Positions 8,940 to 17,492 of a stretch of DNA of 64,000 nt are shown here, piece by piece. The notes below the pieces were generated by a model that did no database searches, was not told where the DNA came from, and was given only the letters and a program-made list of their open reading frames with translations. The DNA is from Flavobacteriales bacterium (GTDB lineage Bacteria > Bacteroidota > Bacteroidia > Flavobacteriales > UA16), in NCBI GenBank assembly GCA_028141885.1, contig JAOIQU010000001.1:1-64000 (forward strand). Direction: 5' to 3'. The position numbers and the translations under genes are program-made. Numbering within the stretch: position 1 is the first letter of the stretch; the number at the start of each line of letters is the position of its first letter.

Positions 8940-9869
8940 ATGAATGCCGCCCTCCCCTATTTGAGCCACCGTTGGTTCGCCCCAAGTCTCGTCGTGCTTT
9001 GCGCGGTGCTGGGTCCGTGGATGCCCACGGATGCCGCCTTGACTTGGGTGCTGTCAGGGACCTTGTTCTTGGCCCTCGGCTTGCCCCATGGCGCAGTCGA
9101 TCACATCACGTATCACCACGCCCTCGGCCGCAATGAACGGAGCGCCCCTTGGCGTTTTGTGACGCCCTACCTTATTGGGCTGGCATTGTTCACCGCCCTG
9201 TTCTTGGTGGCGCCAAGGCTCGCCACGTGGACGTTCTTGGCCTTGGCTGCTTGGCACTTTGGGCAGAGCCACGTCGAAGTGCGCACCGACGAAATCCTGG
9301 ATCGGGTGCGTGGTTTTGCCTTGGGCGCTGTGCTGCTCGGAACGCTGCTGGGTACGCAACAATCGGCATCTGCAGAAGTGTTGTGCATTTGGCTGTCTGA
9401 AGCCCATGCCAACCACCTTCTAGGCGTCTTGGATGTGGGCACTGCGTGGATGAAGCTGATTTGGACTGGCGCGGCGGCGCTGGCTTGGCATCGCGCGCCC
9501 AACAGCCGGCGCATGAGCATGCGGTTGCTGCGTGAAGCGGCTTGGGTCGTGGCCATGTGGATGCTTGCCTCTTCGGCGGAGTTGCTTTGGGCCTTCACTG
9601 CTTACTTCTGTTTGGGTCACGCTGCGGACTCGTGGAGAGGTGAGTTCTTGCATCACCAAAACGTCACCAAAGCGTTCTGGAACTACTACCTCCTCGCCGT
9701 GCCTTTCACCCTGACCGCCATCGCTGGACTGCTCGCCATTGGGTGGGCTGCCTATTCCGGTTGGGTCGACGTAAAGTGGGCTTGGGCGGTCTTGCTGGCA
9801 GGCACCGTGCCGCACATGATCCTGCTCGACCACTGGGCGCCTGCGCAATTGCGTGCAGTGAAAGCCTGA
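8940..9869 (+). CDS. blh: Brp/Blh family beta-carotene 15,15'-dioxygenase
   Basis: 309 residues and highly hydrophobic, normal for the family. The iron-binding histidines are seen in GLPHGAVDH (about residue 50), AWHFGQSH (about 104), FCLGHAADS and PHMILLDHW. Blh splits beta-carotene into two retinals in the membrane, providing the chromophore for the rhodopsin encoded 137 bp upstream. No carotenoid (crt) genes lie in this window, so carotene must come from elsewhere in the genome. It converges with selD with only 2 bp between stops. Confidence 0.93.
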   Translation: MNAALPYLSHRWFAPSLVVLCAVLGPWMPTDAALTWVLSGTLFLALGLPHGAVDHITYHHALGRNERSAPWRFVTPYLIGLALFTALFLVAPRLATWTFLALAAWHFGQSHVEVRTDEILDRVRGFALGAVLLGTLLGTQQSASAEVLCIWLSEAHANHLLGVLDVGTAWMKLIWTGAAALAWHRAPNSRRMSMRLLREAAWVVAMWMLASSAELLWAFTAYFCLGHAADSWRGEFLHHQNVTKAFWNYYLLAVPFTLTAIAGLLAIGWAAYSGWVDVKWAWAVLLAGTVPHMILLDHWAPAQLRAVKA

Positions 9870-9871
9870 CG

Positions 9872-10939
9872 TCAGGACATTGGACGGTAGGCGACGGTGA
9901 CTCCACCTTCAAGGACTTCGCCTTTCGGCAACATGCGCCCCACAGGTGTGCTTGGCATGCCACCTTGGGCCAAGAGGCTCGACACGTCGTCGGCATGCTT
10001 AGACGCCACGGCCACGAGGAGGCCGCCCGACGTTTGTGGATCGCAAAGCAAGTCGCGCAAATAACCTTCAGGCAAGTCGAGGTGGACCCCGTAGCTCGCG
10101 TGGTTGCGACGGGCGCCGCCGGGCACCATGCCCTGAGCGTGGTAAGTTGGGACGCCGTTGAAGGTTTGAACTTGATCGCCGTACACCTCCGCCTGCGTGT
10201 CGCTGCCCTGGCACATCTCCAAAAGGTGCCCCATCAGCCCAAACCCCGTCACGTCCGTCATCGCGTGCACCCCTGGCATCGCAGCCAAGTCAGCACCGAT
10301 GGCATTCAGGGTTTGCATGCTTTCGACCGCTGCTGAAAGGTGATTGGGATCGACGTCTCCGCGCTTTTGGGTGGTGGTGACAATGCCCACGCCAAGAGGC
10401 TTGGTCAAAAACAAGACGTCACCAGGTTGGGCCGCCGCGTTCTTTTGAAGTTGCGCCAACGGCACACGCCCTGTGACCGCCAAGCCAAAAATCGGCTCCG
10501 GACAGTCGATGCTGTGTCCTCCTGCCAGGGGAATGCCTGCCTCTTCACAAATGCTTCTTCCCCCTTCCAGCACTTGGCCCGCCACTTCCTCGCTGAGTTT
10601 GTCAATGGGCCAACCAAAAATGGCAATCGCCACAAGGGGCGTTCCTCCCATCGCATAGATGTCGCTGATGGCGTTGGCCGCCGCAATGCGCCCGAAGGTG
10701 TGGGGGTCATCCACGATGGGCATGAAAAAGTCTGTGGTGCTGATGATGCCGGTGCCATCGCCAAGGTCCACCACCGCTGCGTCATCTTTGGTGTCGTTGC
10801 CCACCAGCAAGGACGGGTGGGCAGGCCCTGACTTCATGCCGCTCAACATGTTGTGAAGCACAGCCGGCGCGATTTTGCACCCACATCCCGCGCCGTGGGA
10901 GTACTGCGTCAGTTTGACTTGAGATTCCATGGGTTCCAT
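9872..10939 (-). CDS. selD: Selenide, water dikinase
   Basis: About 355 residues from the ATG at 10939 (an ATG three codons later is also possible). YSHGAGCGCK carries the catalytic Cys19 and Lys22; the position is cysteine, not selenocysteine. VGNDTKDDAAV, STTDFFMPIVDDP, NAISDIYAMGG and CDPQTSGGLL are the ATP-binding and family motifs. SelD makes selenophosphate from selenide and ATP. The start overlaps the 3' end of mnmH by 31 bp, so the two genes form an operon whose shared product is selenouridine in tRNA. Confidence 0.95.
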   Translation of the reverse strand: MEPMESQVKLTQYSHGAGCGCKIAPAVLHNMLSGMKSGPAHPSLLVGNDTKDDAAVVDLGDGTGIISTTDFFMPIVDDPHTFGRIAAANAISDIYAMGGTPLVAIAIFGWPIDKLSEEVAGQVLEGGRSICEEAGIPLAGGHSIDCPEPIFGLAVTGRVPLAQLQKNAAAQPGDVLFLTKPLGVGIVTTTQKRGDVDPNHLSAAVESMQTLNAIGADLAAMPGVHAMTDVTGFGLMGHLLEMCQGSDTQAEVYGDQVQTFNGVPTYHAQGMVPGGARRNHASYGVHLDLPEGYLRDLLCDPQTSGGLLVAVASKHADDVSSLLAQGGMPSTPVGRMLPKGEVLEGGVTVAYRPMS

Positions 10940-11979
10940 TCGTTGTGAACGTCCATGCACCGTTGTGCAATGACGTCTGGTTTGCATCCCCGTCCATCGA
11001 CGGGCTTGGTTTCGCGTTGGTCGAGGCCGTGGCGATATGTTTTGTCGTAGTAGACCAAAGCAATGCGAGCTGCAGAGGCCAAATCACCCTCCTGGACATG
11101 TGCAATGGCTTCGTTGGCATGTTGCCCTCCTAGTTTGGTCCGAATGCGCTCGAATGCCTCCACCAAAGCCTCAACGGATGCACCGCCGTACATCGACAGC
11201 AAGTGGTTCACACGGTCGTCCTCGGTGCGCTCGATTTCCAGAACCGGCGCGGAGCGCTGACGCTTGTGGAAGGTTTCAGGCATGTGCACCTTGCCGATTT
11301 GGCGGCTTTCGTTTTCCACCCAAATGGGGCCATCGCCTTGTTTCGCGTCCAAGTCCATGAGCGAAGTGGCCAGAAGATTTGAAAAATGGGCCGTGCTCGG
11401 TTGCGCGTGTTCCTCCAAATTGCCAAAAGCCGATCCGTAATGCCGGGCCAGACCCTCCAAATCAAGCACGTCCTCGCCCGCCTCTCGAAGGGCGTGAAGA
11501 ACCTCTGTTTTAGCAGATCCCGTCATGCCTCCCACCACCACGTAAGGCCGGGGCGCTTCGAGCACCTCGTTGTACACGGCACGGCAAGCCTTGTAGCCGC
11601 CCTCGCAACGTTGGGACGGGATTTGGGCCGTGCGCAAGAGCCAATCCACGCTCCCGCTTCGCATCCCACCCCGCCAGCAATAGATGAGCAGGGGCTTGGG
11701 CTCGGTTTGGGCTTCGAAAAGGGCCCTTGCACGGGTGGCGAGCGATTGCAGCTTGGGCCCCACAAAACTCAGGCCCGCATCGATGGCTTCCGATTTGCCA
11801 ATCCGTTTGTAAGTGGTCCCCACCACCGCGCGTTCTTCGTCGGTGAACAGGGGAAACGACACCGCGCCAGGAATGTGACCTTCCTCAAATTCTTTGGGGC
11901 TTCTCACATCCAGCACCACACTCACTTTTGCAGCTTCCAAGAAATCCCTGGCATTCAGCACGTATTCAAGCATGGGCAT
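10909..11979 (-). CDS. mnmH: tRNA 2-selenouridine synthase
   Basis: About 356 residues from the ATG at 11979; a GTG 12 codons upstream is less likely. The N-terminal rhodanese domain has LDVRSPKEFEEGHIPGA and the active cysteine in LLIYCWRGGMRS (about residue 101). The C-terminal half is a P-loop domain beginning VVGGMTGSAKTEVL. The enzyme replaces sulfur by selenium at the wobble uridine of tRNAs for Lys, Glu and Gln, using selenophosphate from SelD. No selA, selB or selC is visible here, so the pair can serve tRNA modification without selenocysteine. Confidence 0.94.
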   Translation of the reverse strand: MPMLEYVLNARDFLEAAKVSVVLDVRSPKEFEEGHIPGAVSFPLFTDEERAVVGTTYKRIGKSEAIDAGLSFVGPKLQSLATRARALFEAQTEPKPLLIYCWRGGMRSGSVDWLLRTAQIPSQRCEGGYKACRAVYNEVLEAPRPYVVVGGMTGSAKTEVLHALREAGEDVLDLEGLARHYGSAFGNLEEHAQPSTAHFSNLLATSLMDLDAKQGDGPIWVENESRQIGKVHMPETFHKRQRSAPVLEIERTEDDRVNHLLSMYGGASVEALVEAFERIRTKLGGQHANEAIAHVQEGDLASAARIALVYYDKTYRHGLDQRETKPVDGRGCKPDVIAQRCMDVHNEWNPWNLKSN

Positions 11980-12015
11980 GGACACAAAGATGCCACACCC
12001 CTCGTGTCTGACCAC

Positions 12016-12044
12016 AAAAAAAACGCGCCCATCGCTGGGCGCGT
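12016..12044 (-). terminator. Intrinsic terminator for the minus-strand gene ending at 12090
   Basis: On the minus strand AACGCGCCCA pairs with TGGGCGCGTT, followed by a run of eight T. It lies 46 bp past the stop of the gene at 12090 and just before the mnmH start, so it separates the two units. Confidence 0.88.
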
Positions 12045-12089
12045 TCCTCTGATTGAAAGAACCTGTTCTACGAGTTCTCTATGAATGCG

Positions 12090-12581
12090 TCATTCGTTCG
12101 AATGTGGTTGGGTGTACACAGACACTTCGACGGATGGAGCGACGTTGGGTTCCGATTGGACGGAAACCCGCGCTTCTTGACTGGACGACTCTCCGTAGAT
12201 GTCTGTCACAGTCAATTCGAAGGTGTATTTGCCTGGGGATGCCTTGAACGTCGAACGTCCAGGGACTTCTTCTGAAAGGGCTACTTCTGGGCCTTCGGTT
12301 TGGGCCCAAGAAAACGTGATCGAGTCCATGTCCGCATCGTAGGAGGACATGCCATCCAACACGATGTCGATGTCCGACGTCTCTGCGTCTTTGTCGTGGG
12401 GCACTTCAAATTGCACGCGGCTGGCCTCATCTGCGGCCTCAGCCTCAGCTTCAGCTGCCATCACAGCAGCGGCAGCGTCGAGCTCGGCTTGAGCCTCCAT
12501 GCGGTCCAACTGCTGCGCCTTCAAGTAGCCCAAGCCTGCAATGCTGAGCACGAGGGCCACAGCGGTGATTTGCTTTTCCAT
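12090..12581 (-). CDS. Membrane-anchored protein with a PKD/Ig-like domain
   Basis: 163 residues from the ATG at 12581. Residues 5-22 form one hydrophobic anchor or signal segment (ITAVALVLSIAGLGYL). Residues 24-55 are a charged, Ala/Glu-rich coiled-coil-like stretch. Residues 60-150 resemble a PKD/cadherin-like beta-sandwich: DIVLDGMSSYDADMDSITFSW, then GKYTFELTVTDIYGESSSQ. Such modules act in protein or sugar contacts outside the inner membrane. The function is unknown. It stands alone between two terminators. Confidence 0.6.
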   Translation of the reverse strand: MEKQITAVALVLSIAGLGYLKAQQLDRMEAQAELDAAAAVMAAEAEAEAADEASRVQFEVPHDKDAETSDIDIVLDGMSSYDADMDSITFSWAQTEGPEVALSEEVPGRSTFKASPGKYTFELTVTDIYGESSSQEARVSVQSEPNVAPSVEVSVYTQPHSNE

Positions 12582-12613
12582 GGGATTTGGTTTTGGGGCA
12601 ACAAGTGAAACAC

Positions 12614-12651
12614 AAAAAGGCGCGGCCGCTTTCATACAGCAGCCACGCCTT
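12614..12651 (-). terminator. Intrinsic terminator for the minus-strand gene ending at 12664
   Basis: On the minus strand AAGGCGTGGCTGC pairs over 13 positions (with G-T pairs) with GCGGCCGCGCCTT around a 9-base loop, followed by a T run. It is placed 13 bp past the stop at 12664. Confidence 0.88.
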
Positions 12652-12663
12652 CTATCGAATCAC

Positions 12664-12891
12664 TTACTTCTTCGTGAGGATGTTCCAGAGGATCAAGAGG
12701 GCCACGAGGCCAACGAATCCACCATTTCCGAGGGTGGTGATGAGTGAGGTCAAGTTGTCGACCACAGTCATGCCTGGGAACATTTCAGCTCCGAAGACCA
12801 CTTCGGTCACCACAGCGAGTGCAGCGAAACCGATCAAGAGTTGGGTGAGGCTAGAAAAAAAGCCGCCCATGAATTTGAACACATTGTCCAT
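12664..12891 (-). CDS. Small two-helix membrane protein, unknown
   Basis: 75 residues from the ATG at 12891; the longer ORF upstream has no good start. Two hydrophobic helices, about residues 14-35 and 55-71, are joined by a polar GAEMFPGMTVVDNLTSLI linker, and the protein ends in ILTKK. No family was recognised. The strong terminator directly behind it and its isolated position support expression. It could belong to a small membrane regulator or pore-like family, but nothing in the sequence decides this. Confidence 0.55.
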   Translation of the reverse strand: MDNVFKFMGGFFSSLTQLLIGFAALAVVTEVVFGAEMFPGMTVVDNLTSLITTLGNGGFVGLVALLILWNILTKK

Positions 12892-13157
12892 GATGTAAGG
12901 GTTTTGAGGTTTGGACTGGAGCAAATCTGGGACGAACATCAAGGGTGTCCGTTGTACACATCTCAAATCCTTGAACATCTCGTCGTGGAAATCCTCCACA
13001 CCCCCTGCTGTGACTGATTTTCAGCGCATTAAAAATGGCGAACCAAAGCCGCCATTTTCGCCTCAAACTCGACTCAAGTCACTCGAAATCAGTTTTCATG
13101 AGAAGTCGATTTGACGTCATTTTCACGTCTTGGGCCGCATCAGCACCCTAAAAGAAC

Positions 13158-13295
13158 TCACTTGAAGGGGTTTTGGATCGCTTGTTTGCGGGAACCCGTT
13201 GCAAGTCTTTGAATGCCAGAAGTTGTCATTTCAACCGTCCAGAATGTGGCCCAAACGAGGCCGACGAGAAAGTAGAATTGCAAAAGGGTGTCCAT
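13158..13295 (-). CDS. Predicted 45-residue membrane microprotein
   Basis: A short frame from the ATG at 13295 to TGA at 13158. Residues 4-20 (LLQFYFLVGLVWATFW) would span the membrane, followed by a polar, basic tail ending QNPFK. The gap of about 550 bp between 12891 and 13440 contains nothing else convincing. An AT-rich stretch upstream (13345-13385) could hold a promoter. Evidence is limited to the hydrophobic profile and the otherwise empty region. Confidence 0.4.
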   Translation of the reverse strand: MDTLLQFYFLVGLVWATFWTVEMTTSGIQRLATGSRKQAIQNPFK

Positions 13296-13439
13296 GGTAC
13301 GTGTTGTTTGATGTTTGACGGAGAGGAATTGGTGTAGTGAACGAGGGCTTTTGCAATTATGTTACATAATTTCATAACTTTTTTTGCATCTCCTTTGCCC
13401 CGAGGCCAGCCAGCCTGCCCTGCTTCCGATATTTGACGC

Positions 13440-15962
13440 ATGCATTTCTCTCCCCTCCGCGTTGCTTTGTGCCTGTCCGTTTGCTCGGCCTTGCATTTGA
13501 CTTCATCGGCGCAAACCTCTCCTCAGCCTTTCATCGGCCATGAGCTCGGTGAGGCCTTCACCCGGCACCACCTCGTGGTCGATTACGTGGAGCACATGGC
13601 GGAAGCAGTTCCGCATTGGGAGCTGACCACTTACGGCGAGACGTCGGAAGGACGACCCTTGTTGGGACTGATCATGTCCTCGCCTGAGAACATGGTCCGA
13701 TTGGATGAACTGAAGGCCGAGAATGCCCGGCGCGTGAACGAAGGCGTGGACAGCGGGGAGCGTGTGGTTTGGGTGTACCTGAGCTACAACGTTCACGGCA
13801 ATGAAGCCGTCTGCACAGAAGCGGCCATGGCCACCATTGAGGCGCTGGCCACGACGCATGCCGACCTTCTGGAGCGCTCCGTGGTTGTCATGGACCCGTG
13901 CGTGAATCCCGACGGGCGGGACCGGTACGTGCATTTTCAAGACCAATCGAACGGACCTCGTCCCAACGCAGATCCGCAAGCTTGGGAACACGACGAGCCC
14001 TGGCCTGGGGGGCGGCCCAACCACTACATGTTTGACATGAACCGGGATTTGGCGTGGCAAACCCAGCAAGAGACCCAAGCGCGCGCGGCTTTCTATCAGC
14101 AGTGGCAACCGCAAGTGCACGTCGACTTCCACGAACAGGGCATCAACAGCCCGTACTATTTCGCGCCCGCAGCGGAGCCGTACCACAAAGTCATCACCCC
14201 ATGGCAGCGCGAATGCCAGGGCCACATCGGCGCCAACAACGCCAAATACTTCGACCAACGCGGCGCGTTGTACTTCACCCGCGAGGTGTTTGACCTCCTC
14301 TACCCTTCTTATGGCGACACCTGGCCGATGTTCCAAGGCGCCATTGGCATGACCTATGAACAAGGCGGCAGCGGACGGGCTGGGCGTGCCGTTGAAACGT
14401 CGGTCGGCGACACCTTGACGTTGGCCTACCGCATCCAAAACCACATGGAAAGCGGCCTGTCCACGATCGAAGCTGCCTCCTCCCACGCCGACCGCATGCT
14501 CAAGGAATTCGCAGCCTTCCACCAACGGAACCTCGAAGAACCTTGGGGAGACTACGAAGGGTATGTCGTCCCCGCTTCGAACGACCCCGCCAAGTTGGCT
14601 TGGCTCACCGACTTGCTCGACGCCAACCAAATCACTTACGGACAGGCCTCTGCCAGCATGAAAACGCGCGGCCTGGATTACCGTTCGATGCAAAAAACCT
14701 GGGTCTCCGTGAACGAAGGCGACCTGGTCATCGACGCCAGGCAAGCCCACTCCAGTTTGCTTCAGGTCCTGATGGATCCGGACCCTGAACTGAGCGACAG
14801 CCTGACCTACGACATCACCACGTGGGCCCTTCCTTACGCCTACGGCCTTGAGGCTTATGCATTGACCGGAGCGGTGCCTGCCGCGTCTGAGTGGACACCT
14901 TCGGTGGAGCCCGTGAGCGTCGACGGCGAAGGCACGGCCTACGCCTACGCCTTGGGTTACAACACCGACTTGGGCACCCCCGTGCTGGCGCGGTTGCTTC
15001 AGGACGGCGTCACTGCCCGGGTCGCCAAGCGCCCGATCGTCGCGAATGGGACGACCTACCCACGCGGGTCGGTGGTCATCACGCGACGCAACAACGAATC
15101 GCTTTGGGACGGGATGGCGGCACGGTTGACCGACCTGGCCACCGGCGTGCCCGGACTGACGGTGGGACGCCTTGAAAGCGGCATGGTCGACGAGGGGCCC
15201 GATTTGGGCGCGTACGACGTGGCCCACATTCCTGCACCTCGCGTGGCCGTGGTGATGGGCGACGGTGTGTCTTCGCTGAGCTTTGGAGAAGTGTGGTTCA
15301 CCTTCGAGGAGGTTTGGAACTACCCGATGACGGCCGTGCGCGGATTGGACTGGCTCGACTGGGACGCCTACGACGTGGTGGTGCTGCCACGAGGTTGGTA
15401 CGATGTCGACGAAGATGCAAAAGGCCAAATCGCATCCTGGGTCCGCGACGGCGGCCGACTCGTGACGATTGGCGCCGCGTGCAATTTGGGGCTAGACGAT
15501 TGGGGCTTGTCTCGCTACAGCGACGACGGCGACCGGGCGCAACGTCAAGATGAGCGCGACGCCCACGCCGAAGCCGACAGCTACGCGCCTTACGCCTTGT
15601 CTGAACGCAACGGCATTCGCAGCGACATTCCTGGCGCCGTGTACCGAGTCGACCTCGATCCCACCCACCCCCTCGCCTACGGCTACGGCGACCGCTACTG
15701 GAGCATCAAAACGTCAGGGCGCCGATACGCGCACCTCGACGGAGGTCACAACGTGGGCATCTTGGGCGACACGCCAGCACCCGTCAGCGGCTTTGCTGGG
15801 GTGCGGGCGAACGCGGCCTTGGACGAGAGCTTGAGCTTTGGGGTGCACGACATGGGCCGCGGCCACGTCATTTACTTGGCGGACAACGTGCTGTTCCGAG
15901 CGTTTTGGAAGGACGGCCACAAGTTCTTCGCCAACGCCGTGTTCTTCAGCTCGGCGATGTGA
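13440..15962 (+). CDS. Secreted M14 family zinc carboxypeptidase
   Basis: 840 residues with a signal peptide (residues 1-24, ending SSAQ). The zinc ligands are His119 and Glu122 in YNVHGNEAV and His231 in HVDFHEQG; the general base is Glu307 in GMTYEQGG; NPDGRDRY is also typical. The second half (residues 400-840) includes a glutamine-amidotransferase-like segment, VVVLPRGWYDVDEDAKGQIASW, seen in long Bacteroidota M14 peptidases. It probably degrades peptides in the periplasm or outside the cell. It stands as a single gene. No C-terminal T9SS domain is visible, so export is probably by Sec to the periplasm. Confidence 0.88.
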   Translation: MHFSPLRVALCLSVCSALHLTSSAQTSPQPFIGHELGEAFTRHHLVVDYVEHMAEAVPHWELTTYGETSEGRPLLGLIMSSPENMVRLDELKAENARRVNEGVDSGERVVWVYLSYNVHGNEAVCTEAAMATIEALATTHADLLERSVVVMDPCVNPDGRDRYVHFQDQSNGPRPNADPQAWEHDEPWPGGRPNHYMFDMNRDLAWQTQQETQARAAFYQQWQPQVHVDFHEQGINSPYYFAPAAEPYHKVITPWQRECQGHIGANNAKYFDQRGALYFTREVFDLLYPSYGDTWPMFQGAIGMTYEQGGSGRAGRAVETSVGDTLTLAYRIQNHMESGLSTIEAASSHADRMLKEFAAFHQRNLEEPWGDYEGYVVPASNDPAKLAWLTDLLDANQITYGQASASMKTRGLDYRSMQKTWVSVNEGDLVIDARQAHSSLLQVLMDPDPELSDSLTYDITTWALPYAYGLEAYALTGAVPAASEWTPSVEPVSVDGEGTAYAYALGYNTDLGTPVLARLLQDGVTARVAKRPIVANGTTYPRGSVVITRRNNESLWDGMAARLTDLATGVPGLTVGRLESGMVDEGPDLGAYDVAHIPAPRVAVVMGDGVSSLSFGEVWFTFEEVWNYPMTAVRGLDWLDWDAYDVVVLPRGWYDVDEDAKGQIASWVRDGGRLVTIGAACNLGLDDWGLSRYSDDGDRAQRQDERDAHAEADSYAPYALSERNGIRSDIPGAVYRVDLDPTHPLAYGYGDRYWSIKTSGRRYAHLDGGHNVGILGDTPAPVSGFAGVRANAALDESLSFGVHDMGRGHVIYLADNVLFRAFWKDGHKFFANAVFFSSAM

Positions 15963-15998
15963 GCTGGACAGGGCTCGGGAGTCGCAGAGTATGATGCG

Positions 15999-16616
15999 TC
16001 ACACAAACTCGACGCGTCCTGATTCGTGGGGCGCTTGGCCGTCGGCCACTCGCAACTCTTCGTAAAGACCTCCTGCCATCACGCTGACCAGCGGAATGGC
16101 AAATAACAATCCCACACCCAGGACCAGAAGGCCGCCGAGGGCCACAAGCGCAGAGAGGATGCTCATGAAAAAGACCTTCAGCATGTTGCCATTGGTCCAG
16201 GTCAGGCGCCAGCTTTCCCGGATGGCGCCCTCTGCACCAAGTTCAGGTCGGTCTTGGAGGACGTAGAATGTTTGGGACAAGCCAATGGCGGCGATGATGC
16301 CGGGAATGATCAGCAACACAAAACCCACAAGCACAATGACCGACACCAACAAAAAAGCGACCAGCGTTGGCAAAAAATGCTTGAATCCGTCGAAGTACGT
16401 TTCAAATTGGGGCGTATGCCCACGATAAATGAGCACCATGGTTCGGCTCAACCCAAACGACAACGCCCCACTCAACGCCAGCGTGCCCAAGCCAAATCCC
16501 ACTGAGCCAATCACAGAATTGAGGATGCCGTGCAGCAGAACGAGGCCAATGGCCAACAGCCATTTGGAATTCAGGGCGTCCCATGAACGGGACAAAATGT
16601 CAAGGTTGGAGCGCAT
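15999..16616 (-). CDS. DUF975-like multi-pass membrane protein
   Basis: 205 residues with about six hydrophobic segments. The starting RSNLDILSRSWDAL, then GGLGYEELR-like ending, and the LIIPGIIAAIGLSQTFYVLQDRPELGAEGAIRES region (given here only in outline: IPGI, YVLQDRPELG, AIRESWRL) resemble DUF975/YciC-type integral membrane proteins of unknown function. The start at 16616 is preceded by TACTTTGG about 20 bp upstream, close to a -7 element. It is the last gene of a minus-strand run. Confidence 0.65.
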   Translation of the reverse strand: MRSNLDILSRSWDALNSKWLLAIGLVLLHGILNSVIGSVGFGLGTLALSGALSFGLSRTMVLIYRGHTPQFETYFDGFKHFLPTLVAFLLVSVIVLVGFVLLIIPGIIAAIGLSQTFYVLQDRPELGAEGAIRESWRLTWTNGNMLKVFFMSILSALVALGGLLVLGVGLLFAIPLVSVMAGGLYEELRVADGQAPHESGRVEFV

Positions 16617-16646
16617 GTCGTAAGGTTTGCGCCCAAAGTAAGACGC

Positions 16647-17375
16647 TTAGAGCGTCTGGCCAAAGACTCCGAGGAAGGCCAACAAGTCTGAGGTGGTGAC
16701 CGCTCCGTCGCCATCCAAGTCACCTTGAAGGGCGCATGAGGTCAACTCGCAAGAGCCATCGTCGAAGGCGGCTTGAGGGTTGTAGTTGCATGCGAAGTCG
16801 TACGTGCAACCGCCGATTTCAACAACGATTTGGGCTTCGGGGATCACAAGGCTGGCCCCCGCGTACTGGTCCCCACCTGAACTTGTCGCTCCTCCAGCGG
16901 CGAGACCCGAGGCGTAAATGGTGACGTCGCCCCCTGTTGCAGGCGCCGTCCAATCCACGCTGAACGTGTTGGTGGCGCTTGAGGAGTTGTGCTCAAAAAT
17001 GTGACGGCCCGCCACGTCCTCGAGCTGGGTGTTGCTCGACGGGTTCGCAAACGTCCCTGCGTTGCCTCCCGCCGCATCCACCGCCGTGGCTTGCATGCCA
17101 AACCGAGGAGACGTGCCCCCAATCGCCACCTCCAACACGTATTGTTCGCCCGGCAGGTATTCCGTCACGGCTTGCCCTGAGTTGGGGTCGAGGACCGAAA
17201 TGGTTGTGGTTGCCCCGTAGTTCCCTCCACCGTGACACTGGTTGCATGTGGCTGATGTCCCAGGCTCTCCGGTGCGGTTCTGATTTTGGAGTTCAGCAAC
17301 GCCGCTGCTGCTGGACATCAAGGACAATCCGAGCACACCTGCGCCGAGGATTAGGGAAATTTGGGTGCGAATCAT
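16647..17375 (-). CDS. Secreted choice-of-anchor-V protein with a dockerin-like C-terminal EF-hand
   Basis: About 242 residues from the ATG at 17375, with a signal peptide (LILGAGVLGLSLMSSSSG). Residues 30-60 hold NRTGEPGTSATCNQCHGG, the start of the choice-of-anchor-V/Reeler-like domain; its CxxCH could bind haem but is common in this family without proof of haem. Next comes one Cys-rich module GCTYDFACNYNPQAAFDDGSC. The protein ends in a single calcium-loop module, GDLDGDGAVTTSDLLAFLGVFG, instead of a standard T9SS domain. A similar tail ends the protein at 28227. Confidence 0.72.
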   Translation of the reverse strand: MIRTQISLILGAGVLGLSLMSSSSGVAELQNQNRTGEPGTSATCNQCHGGGNYGATTTISVLDPNSGQAVTEYLPGEQYVLEVAIGGTSPRFGMQATAVDAAGGNAGTFANPSSNTQLEDVAGRHIFEHNSSSATNTFSVDWTAPATGGDVTIYASGLAAGGATSSGGDQYAGASLVIPEAQIVVEIGGCTYDFACNYNPQAAFDDGSCELTSCALQGDLDGDGAVTTSDLLAFLGVFGQTL

Positions 17376-17492
17376 GGCAGTCGGTTTGAGGTTTGGTTGG
17401 GCATTTGGCGTCGTGAGCCGCTGCATACTCCCTCAAATTACAACAAACAAACGACTGTTGTTCACTTGGTTGCAGTCGTGTGGAGTTCGTCG

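Noticed and set aside
9872..11979. selD as evidence for selenocysteine use
   Set aside because: The partner gene is mnmH, which alone explains the need for selenophosphate; no selA, selB, selC or in-frame UGA gene was seen in the window.
13226..13441. 71-codon minus-strand frame in the 13.0-13.4 kb gap
   Set aside because: It overlaps the more plausible membrane microprotein in another frame and has no start signal or hydrophobic pattern.
13503..15428. Minus-strand open frame of 641 codons opposite the M14 peptidase
   Set aside because: Antisense of a gene with intact zinc and catalytic residues; no domain or start signal of its own.
17230..17260. CxxCH in the choice-of-anchor-V protein as a cytochrome c haem site
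   Set aside because: The motif belongs to the usual start of this domain; there is no distal ligand region or cytochrome gene context.
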